From: SXPK01 sp041168165
GTDB taxonomy: Bacteria > Planctomycetota > UBA1135 > UBA2386
Assembly: GCA_041168165.1 (NCBI GenBank)
Contig: JBEELK010000118.1
Location: 1 to 5,566 of the forward strand
DNA length: 5,566 bases
Reading direction: 5' to 3'
Shown: positions 1 to 4,050 of the stretch, piece by piece
How positions within the stretch are numbered: the stretch's first letter is position 1
How the letters are laid out: each line of letters starts with the position of its first letter
The notes under the pieces: generated by a model
Databases searched by the model: none
The model's input: the letters and a program-made list of their open reading frames with translations, nothing else
Told to the model about the DNA's origin: nothing
Made by a program: the position numbers and the translations under genes

Positions 1-1469
1 AGCAGCGGCGACAGCAGTCGGCAGAACCCGTCGATGAGGCGCCACACCGGTCGCAACGGCGCCTGTGCAGTGACGCGACGGCAGCCCGAGGCGCGTTCGG
101 CGAGCGTTGCGATCACAGCGCGCGCAAAGTCCGGCGACTCGGGCAGCACGACCGCGATCTCGAAGTTGAGATGCGCGCTGCGCAAGTCGAAATTGGCGCT
201 GCCGATCATCACGTTCTTGGCATCGACGACCAGAGCCTTGGCGTGGTTGTAGTCGGCCTCGGTCTCGTAGACCTCGATGCCGTTCTCCACGAGTTCGTCG
301 TAGTAGCTGCGTTGCGCGTGGTAGACCACCGCTGCTTCGCTACGCCTACCGTTGGTGAAGACGCGCACCCGCACACCGCGCGACGCCGCGACCACCAGGG
401 CGAGCAGCAGCGAGGGCGGCGGAACGAGATACGGCGAGCTGACATCGATGCTCGTCTCCGCGGATGCGATCGCCTGGAACGCAGCGAGCCACAACGGCTG
501 ACTATCGCGATCCGGGCCGCTGCCGACGATGCCGACGATGTCGTGGCCTAGAAGCGGCTGCTGCGGATACCACCGCGCGTCGATCAGCTCTTCGTCCGTC
601 GCATAGAACCAGTTCTCGGCGAACATCTCGTGCATCGCCGCGACCGCGGGGCCTTCGACGCGCACCATTGCGTCGAGCCACTTGCGCTTCTTGCCGAACC
701 GGTCGCTCGCATACTCATCGCCTACGTTGCGCCCGCCCGTGAACGCAACTTCGCCGTCGACGACGAGGATCTTGCGGTGGCTGCGCAGATTGACGGTGAA
801 CGGACGCCGCTTCCACAACAGCGGCATGAAGGGCTCGGCCTTGCCGCCGGCAGCTCGCAGTGCCGCGAGATGCCGCGCCTTCAGGCCGAAGCTGCCGAAC
901 GAGTCGTAGAGCACGCGCACTTCCACGCCGCGCTTCCTGGCGGCGACCAGCAGTTCCAGCAGGCGCAAGCCGGTCGCATCCGGTCGGAAGATGTAGATCT
1001 CTAGATGCACAAACGAGCGGCTGCCTTCGATCGCCAGCGCCGCGTTCTGGAAGAAGTCCGCCCCCGACGCGAGCCATCTCACGCGATTGCCTCGCGTCAG
1101 GCCTTCCGGCGCGATTCCCGCGAGCAGTCGGCACATCGGGCCGTGGCCATGCACTTCGCCAGAAACTTCAACCTGGGCATCACCATCGCGCGACCGGACG
1201 GATTCACGCCAACGCTGCTGGCTCGTGCGCAGACGGATCAACCGCTTCCGCTGCAACCTTCGTGGGAACAGGTAGTAGAGCAACAGGCCCGTGCCGTACG
1301 GCAACACGAGGATCACGACGATCCAAAGCAACGTGCTTGCAGGAGCGCCGCCGCTAGCGACGACGCGCCAGACGAAGATCACGACGAGCAGTTCGGTGAT
1401 CGCCCAGAACGCGAATGCGACCCACTGCCACGCCGTGAAGGCATCCGCGACTTCAATCCAACCGAGCAT
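1..1469 (-). CDS. cls: Cardiolipin synthase, two-HKD phospholipase D family (stop codon just off the left edge)
   Basis: Membrane enzyme that joins two phosphatidylglycerol molecules into cardiolipin and glycerol (the usual bacterial Cls reaction; other substrates cannot be excluded). Read on the minus strand from ATG at 1469, 489 codons are open to the edge. Two N-terminal membrane segments lie at about residues 13-37 and 45-68; the second ends in LPYGTGLLLYYLF, typical of the PLDc_N anchor. HKD motif 1 is H231-x-K233-x4-D238 followed by GGRN; motif 2 is H409-x-K411-x4-D416 followed by GSANFDLRS. Both catalytic motifs are intact. The protein ends RLLSPL, and the next codon begins CT, so it must be Leu. 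SPLL is the usual Cls C-terminus, so only the stop is probably missing. No strong Shine-Dalgarno precedes the ATG; an in-frame upstream extension is open but would add sequence ahead of the first membrane segment. Divergent from the small membrane protein at 1577. Confidence 0.96.
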   Translation of the reverse strand, partial: MLGWIEVADAFTAWQWVAFAFWAITELLVVIFVWRVVASGGAPASTLLWIVVILVLPYGTGLLLYYLFPRRLQRKRLIRLRTSQQRWRESVRSRDGDAQVEVSGEVHGHGPMCRLLAGIAPEGLTRGNRVRWLASGADFFQNAALAIEGSRSFVHLEIYIFRPDATGLRLLELLVAARKRGVEVRVLYDSFGSFGLKARHLAALRAAGGKAEPFMPLLWKRRPFTVNLRSHRKILVVDGEVAFTGGRNVGDEYASDRFGKKRKWLDAMVRVEGPAVAAMHEMFAENWFYATDEELIDARWYPQQPLLGHDIVGIVGSGPDRDSQPLWLAAFQAIASAETSIDVSSPYLVPPPSLLLALVVAASRGVRVRVFTNGRRSEAAVVYHAQRSYYDELVENGIEVYETEADYNHAKALVVDAKNVMIGSANFDLRSAHLNFEIAVVLPESPDFARAVIATLAERASGCRRVTAQAPLRPVWRLIDGFCRLLSPL

Positions 1470-1576
1470 CGGTGCTAGAGCATGCCCGCAACGCGACCGA
1501 CTGCGCCAGCGGCCGAAGGGAGCAAGTCTTCGCTGCGCGCAAGAATCCTCGGCGAGGCCACGCGATACTGCGCTAC
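1470..1576. promoter_or_regulatory. Divergent intergenic region between cls and the PGPGW-like gene
   Basis: This 107-base gap lies between two divergent start codons, so promoters for both genes should be here. On the plus strand, GATACT at 1564-1569 matches 4 of 6 bases of a sigma-70 -10 box. It ends only 7 bases before the ATG at 1577, so if used it would give a leaderless or nearly leaderless transcript. I see no convincing -35 partner. No clear promoter for the minus-strand gene could be picked by eye. Neither start has a good Shine-Dalgarno sequence. The role is inferred from gene orientation. Confidence 0.4.
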
Positions 1577-1897
1577 ATGACCGGCAAGAGCACCTCCCGC
1601 GGCCCGCAACGCGCCATCCCGCCGCGCGAGGACCCGGATCGCTCGTTCGGCAAGCGCCTCGTGCGCAACGGCCTTGGCGTCGTGCTCTTGCTGCTCGGCA
1701 TCGCAGGCCTTGTGCTGCCGATCCTGCAGGGCTGGCTGATGATCCTGGTGGCGCTGAGCCTCATCGACCTGCCGATCAAACACCGCGCCCATGTGTGGCT
1801 CCTGCGGTGGAAGTGGTACCAAGCGATCGCAAAGCGACACGACGCGGCTTGGGACAAGTGGCACGCGTTTCGACAACGTCGCCGCGAGGCAAAGTAG
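1577..1897 (+). CDS. Small membrane protein resembling the PGPGW family
   Basis: A 106-residue protein of unknown function. It has a basic, proline-rich N-terminus (residues 1-30), then two closely spaced hydrophobic segments (about 31-49 and 53-67) joined at LPILQGW. A charged tail follows, rich in W, K, R and H (68-106). The layout and the GLVLPILQGWLMILVALSLI core resemble the putative transmembrane PGPGW family (Pfam PF09656), but the signature is altered: only P48 and G52-W53 remain. I chose ATG 1577 because the hydrophobic core starts 30 residues later, as expected for the family. A GTG at 1472 would add 35 residues without visible family features and would run almost to the cls start. 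No Shine-Dalgarno is evident. The gene converges with the lipoprotein ending at 1933, leaving 35 bases between stops with no obvious terminator. Confident as a gene, moderate for the family. Confidence 0.8.
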   Translation: MTGKSTSRGPQRAIPPREDPDRSFGKRLVRNGLGVVLLLLGIAGLVLPILQGWLMILVALSLIDLPIKHRAHVWLLRWKWYQAIAKRHDAAWDKWHAFRQRRREAK

Positions 1898-1932
1898 CGC
1901 GGTCCGCCTCAGCTTCGGTCGAGACGCGCGCG

Positions 1933-2718
1933 TCAGACGCCGCCCGAACGAACGCGCACCGCGCCGTTGTGCGTCTCGACGCGCAACTCGCCGCCGCCCT
2001 CGCCGTGCACCGAGCGCATCCGCCGCTCGGAACGGTACTCGACGCGGCCACCGCTGGCGTCGAGTTTGCCATTGTGCGACGACGCCTCGACCACAGCCGC
2101 GCGCGGGCCGAGATCGAGATCGATGCCGCCGTTGTGTGAAGTGAGCGTTCCCCTCACTGGGCCGCTGCCCTGCAAGCGAAGCTCGATCTCGCCGTTGTGG
2201 GTTTCGATCAGCACCGTGTCCGAGCCGGTGTCGGCGCGCACGCCGCCGTTGTGCGTCACGACTTGGATCTCGGAGGTTGCGCCACGCACATCGACGTGCC
2301 CGTTGTGCGTCTCAAGCCGCAGCGCCAACCCGGTTGGCGCGTCGATCGTGTAGGCAAAGGTCGGACTCGCGCTCCACGGCAACGACGATGGCGCGACGCT
2401 CTTGATCACGAGTTCGTTGCCGCTGCGTTCGAGCCGAACATCGAGTTGCGCAACGTGGTCGCGCGCGTCTTCTTCACTCTCGCCGTGCGCGATCAACAGC
2501 GCCGACACGGCGATCGAGTCGCGGCCCGGAATCCCGCGCACCGTGATCGCGCCGTTGTGCGTGGCGCACACCAACGCGGCGAGGCCTTCCGCGGACTCGC
2601 TGCGATCGAGCGTTCGCTCGGCGCGGTAGTTGGCGACGGAACAGGATGGCAACGCGCAGCCGAACAAGACGATGACGGCAGCGGCGAGCAGAGAGGGAGC
2701 AGCAGGGTTCCGGTTCAT
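1933..2718 (-). CDS. DUF4097-like beta-helix lipoprotein with HNG repeats
   Basis: A 261-residue predicted exported lipoprotein of unknown function. After Met-Asn-Arg comes a hydrophobic signal (about residues 8-20). Two candidate lipidated cysteines follow: C21 in VLFGC, the better lipobox, and C26 in LPSC. The mature part is a series of short beta strands with the tripeptide His-Asn-Gly at residues 54, 138, 156, 174, 195, 215 and 250, and a degenerate rung HGEG at 238. Phrases such as RLETHNGHVDVRG and IETHNGEIELRLQ are typical of the DUF4097 / putative adhesin-type right-handed beta-helix families. Such proteins are usually surface or periplasmic; a binding partner cannot be read from sequence. 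The start is the ATG immediately before the signal peptide; the Shine-Dalgarno is weak. It lies 160 bases downstream of another lipoprotein gene on the same strand and converges with the PGPGW-like gene. Confidence 0.9.
   Translation of the reverse strand: MNRNPAAPSLLAAAVIVLFGCALPSCSVANYRAERTLDRSESAEGLAALVCATHNGAITVRGIPGRDSIAVSALLIAHGESEEDARDHVAQLDVRLERSGNELVIKSVAPSSLPWSASPTFAYTIDAPTGLALRLETHNGHVDVRGATSEIQVVTHNGGVRADTGSDTVLIETHNGEIELRLQGSGPVRGTLTSHNGGIDLDLGPRAAVVEASSHNGKLDASGGRVEYRSERRMRSVHGEGGGELRVETHNGAVRVRSGGV
1963..2559 (-). repeat. Seven-copy HNG codon motif (beta-helix rungs)
   Basis: Coding repeats within the DUF4097-like gene. The His-Asn-Gly codons read on the plus strand as gccgttgtg, or close variants, at 1963-1971, 2068-2076, 2128-2136, 2191-2199, 2245-2253, 2299-2307 and 2551-2559. 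Spacing between the central copies is 18, 18, 21 and 20 residues, in keeping with one turn of a parallel beta-helix. Most copies also keep T or S before the HNG. The first copy is separated from the rest by about 80 residues that contain a non-repeating beta-rich section. Confidence 0.9.
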
Positions 2719-2878
2719 CGATTCGAAGTGAGCTCTGGAGCGGGCGCTCGACGAGTTGGACCGCGCATGGAGCGCGACCGGGTGTCGGCGACCGCGTTCT
2801 ACGGAACCCTTCGCGAAGATTGCAGGACCGCGAAAACTCGCCGCAGTGTGTCAGCGCAGGTCGCTGCGCAGTGGCCCC
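2719..2878. other. Spacer between two lipoprotein genes, with small palindromes
   Basis: 160 bases between the upstream lipoprotein stop and the DUF4097-like start, both on the minus strand. It contains a perfect 10-bp palindrome, cttcgcgaag, at 2809-2818 and a short hairpin gttc-tacg-gaac at 2796-2807. The right end is occupied by the extra copy of the 28-bp tandem duplication. No T-rich terminator tail and no clear promoter is visible, so whether the two genes are co-transcribed is undecided. The palindromes could be an operator or a weak RNA structure. Confidence 0.35.
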
Positions 2879-2903
2879 TCAGCGCAGGTCGCTGCGCAGT
2901 GGC
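2851..2903. repeat. 28-bp tandem duplication spanning a stop codon, each copy with a hairpin
   Basis: A 25-base sequence beginning tcagcgcaggtcgctgcgca is found at 2851-2875 and again, unchanged, at 2879-2903; the period is 28 bases with only 3 bases between copies. Each copy contains the inverted repeat gcgcag-gtcg-ctgcgc (6-bp stem, 4-base loop). The right copy encodes the last residues and TGA stop of the 185-residue lipoprotein on the minus strand. The left copy is downstream of the stop and, because 28 is not a multiple of 3, is shifted in frame. Most simply a replication-slippage duplication; two successive GC hairpins at an mRNA 3' end might also affect stability or termination, but no T tract follows. 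Confidence 0.9.
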
Positions 2904-3436
2904 GACCCGACCACGATCGGCAACAGGCGCCGCTCGGGCTTCGTGTCGCGCGGCCCCACTTCGACCAGGATCACGGCGAACTCGCCGACGCGCGGCTCAT
3001 GGCCCAGCGGGGCATCGATGTAGAACACGGCTTGGCATTCGGGATCGACCGTCACCAGCGACCTCGGCAAGAACGGCGCGTAGCCCGAGGATCCTTCAAG
3101 GCGGCCGCCGCCGCGGCGCTGCATGCGCACTTCGCCGATGGCGGCTCCTTGCGCGGCTCCCGACTGCGGGCCAACGCGAACTTGGAGAGGCTCCTTCGTG
3201 GGGTTCTCGACGGTGAGGACGAGCCGCGACTGCGGACTCAAGAAGTCCACCATCACCGGCGCCTTGGCCATCGTGGTCTGCAGCCACTGCGTGCGATCGC
3301 CGGCCCAATCGACCGGGTCCACAGCGCGATAGCGAAGGCCAAGACTTGGTCGCTCGGTCGTCTTTGGCAGCGCGCCACAGGAGGCGAGGGCAAGCACAAC
3401 CGGAAGTCCGAAGAACGTCGACTGAAGGCGTCGCAT
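2879..3436 (-). CDS. Predicted lipoprotein of unknown family
   Basis: I do not recognise this 185-residue protein. It begins MRRLQS, followed by a hydrophobic stretch and a textbook lipobox LALASC, giving a lipidated Cys at residue 20 and a mature protein of about 166 residues. The mature part is beta-strand-like: RLVLTVENPTKEPLQVRV (71-88), SLVTVDPECQAVFYID (126-141) and GEFAVILVEVGP (151-162). This suggests a compact beta-sandwich, as in several small outer-membrane lipoproteins; that is inference. One further cysteine (C134) is present. The start at 3436 is chosen because AGGAAA lies 4 bases upstream and the signal peptide begins directly. In-frame starts at 3454 and 3679 are less likely: the longer form places about 80 residues of low-complexity S/A/P/R sequence before the signal peptide. 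The final codons sit in a tandem duplication. Same strand as the DUF4097-like gene downstream. Confidence 0.8.
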   Translation of the reverse strand: MRRLQSTFFGLPVVLALASCGALPKTTERPSLGLRYRAVDPVDWAGDRTQWLQTTMAKAPVMVDFLSPQSRLVLTVENPTKEPLQVRVGPQSGAAQGAAIGEVRMQRRGGGRLEGSSGYAPFLPRSLVTVDPECQAVFYIDAPLGHEPRVGEFAVILVEVGPRDTKPERRLLPIVVGSPLRSDLR

Positions 3437-3440
3437 CGCG

Positions 3441-3446
3441 TTTCCT
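3441..3446 (-). promoter_or_regulatory. Ribosome binding site deciding the lipoprotein start
   Basis: On the minus strand AGGAAA precedes ATG 3436, with the AGGA core 6 bases from the start codon. It is the clearest Shine-Dalgarno match among the starts in the window, and it supports 3436 over the upstream in-frame ATG at 3454, whose AAGG directly abuts the start codon. Confidence 0.65.
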
Positions 3447-3603
3447 GAGCCCATCCTTGCAGAGCCCACAACAACTTGGGCCCCATGACCGCGGGGATCT
3501 GATACGAAACCGGAGTCGATAGAAACTGCCGGTTGCCGAAGTGTCGGTGCGCGCGATGCAAAACGCACGCACCGGGTTCGCGATCCATGCACCGATCGCA
3601 CCG

Positions 3604-3657
3604 CGGAAGAAGGCAGCACGGAAGAAGGCACCGCTGAAGAAGGCAGCGCGGAAAGGG
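3604..3657 (+). repeat. 15-bp tandem repeat, lysine/alanine-rich if translated
   Basis: Three units of 15 bases, cggaagaaggcagca, cggaagaaggcaccg and ctgaagaaggcagcg (3604-3648), followed by a partial unit (3649-3657). On the plus strand the frame reads as RKKAA, RKKAP, LKKAA, RKG, which resembles the pentapeptide repeats of bacterial histone-H1-like tails. The minus strand reads as a serine/alanine/proline-rich string instead. There is no supported gene around it, so it may be a remnant or a chance low-complexity repeat. Confidence 0.75.
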
Positions 3658-3748
3658 AACTGCTGCGAGAGGCCGGCACCGGAAGGCCCGCAGCAACGCG
3701 GCCGCTGGATCGAGGGGGGCCGTCAACAGAGGACAGCCGCGCGAAGAA

Positions 3749-3823
3749 TGGAGCCGATGGTCGGATTTGAACCGACGACCTACGCTTTACGAAAGCGTTG
3801 CTCTACCACTGAGCTACATCGGC
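3749..3823 (-). tRNA. tRNA-Thr, anticodon CGT
   Basis: A full cloverleaf on the minus strand. The acceptor stem GCCGATG pairs perfectly with CATCGGC (3817-3823 with 3753-3759). The D stem is GCTC/GAGC with loop AGTGGTA. The anticodon stem ACGCT/AGCGT carries loop TTCGTAA, giving anticodon CGT at 3789-3791, which reads the threonine codon ACG. The variable loop is AGGTC; the T stem GTCGG/CCGAC has loop TTCGAAT. CCA is encoded at 3749-3751. The discriminator base is T (3752), where E. coli tRNA-Thr has A. Sequence and anticodon resemble E. coli tRNA-Thr(CGT). The gene stands alone in the window. Confidence 0.97.
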
Positions 3824-3839
3824 GCGTTTCGGGCGCGGC

Positions 3840-3868
3840 ACCTTAGCGACCAGAAGGCTTCGCTTCCA
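3840..3868 (-). promoter_or_regulatory. Possible sigma-70-type promoter for tRNA-Thr
   Basis: On the minus strand TGGAAG (3863-3868) and TAAGGT (3840-3845) are separated by 17 bases, and the -10 element ends 16 bases before the mature tRNA 5' end at 3823. Each hexamer matches only three of six consensus bases, so spacing and position are the main support. Confidence 0.25.
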
Positions 3869-3980
3869 GTCCCTAGTCGGCTCCGCTTGCAGTTCGGTGC
3901 GCGATCTCGCGCCGGAGGGTCCAGCGCAGGTCCGCCTCAAACCTCGGCTCGACTGCGCGAACAGCCTCGCCGAAACGATC

Positions 3981-4000
3981 GCGGGGCCTCGCGGCCCCGC
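3981..4000 (-). terminator. Strong GC hairpin downstream of the HEAT gene
   Basis: Perfect 8-bp stem gcggggcc/ggccccgc with the 4-base loop tcgc, about 50 bases beyond the HEAT gene stop. On the minus strand it is followed by GATCGTTTCGG, so only a weak T run. It may act as an intrinsic terminator or 3'-end protector for the HEAT mRNA and separates it from the tRNA promoter region. The rest of 3824-4050 shows no gene. Confidence 0.5.
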
Positions 4001-4012
4001 CTCGTGTGCATC

Positions 4013-4040
4013 AGGATCGGCCGGAAACCCAGCCGATCTT
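4013..4040 (-). terminator. Second hairpin directly after the HEAT stop codon
   Basis: Inverted repeat gatcggc/gccgatc (4015-4021 and 4032-4038) extended by a G-T and an A-T pair, with a 10-base loop, starting 10 bases after the HEAT stop. No T tract follows. Together with the hairpin at 3981-4000 it forms a two-hairpin 3' region for the minus-strand transcript. Confidence 0.4.
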
Positions 4041-4050
4041 CAATGCTCGA

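Larger units (their letters stand above)
3437..3748. other. Gene-poor region between the lipoprotein gene and tRNA-Thr
   Basis: About 310 bases without a gene I can support. The left third is the leader of the minus-strand lipoprotein, with its ribosome binding site and a 5-bp inverted repeat gccca/tgggc (3464-3468 and 3477-3481). The middle holds a 15-bp tandem repeat. The right part is unremarkable GC-rich sequence running into the tRNA 3' end. Open frames exist on both strands, but the plus-strand one continues straight through the antisense of the tRNA and is not credible as it stands. Confidence 0.55.

Noticed and set aside
1475..1876. Minus-strand open frame opposite the PGPGW-like gene
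   Set aside because: No hydrophobic segments or motifs; the plus strand has the coherent two-segment membrane protein.
1291..2139. Plus-strand open frame spanning the cls start and the PGPGW-like gene
   Set aside because: It overlaps three supported genes in other frames and has low-complexity Arg/Ala composition without any recognisable motif.
2851..2903. CRISPR-like repeat pair
   Set aside because: Only two copies with 3 bases between them and no spacer; it is a tandem duplication overlapping a coding end.
2197..3216. Long plus-strand open frame (339 codons)
   Set aside because: It runs antisense across both lipoprotein genes, is rich in R, A and H as expected for a shadow frame in GC-rich DNA, and shows no domain. 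The minus-strand genes have signal peptides and lipoboxes.
3437..3679. N-terminal extension of the lipoprotein up to an ATG at 3679
   Set aside because: It would put about 80 low-complexity residues, partly from the 15-bp repeat, in front of a complete signal peptide; ATG 3436 has a good ribosome binding site.
3541..3846. Plus-strand open frame with a KKAARK stretch continuing into MVGFEPTTYALRKR
   Set aside because: Its second half is the antisense of tRNA-Thr, a well-known source of false genes. The first half has no ribosome binding site; only the DNA repeat is kept as a feature.
3922..3932. An 11-base match (cagcgcaggtc) to the 28-bp tandem repeat
   Set aside because: The identity stops after 11 bases and lacks the second hairpin arm; likely chance in GC-rich sequence.
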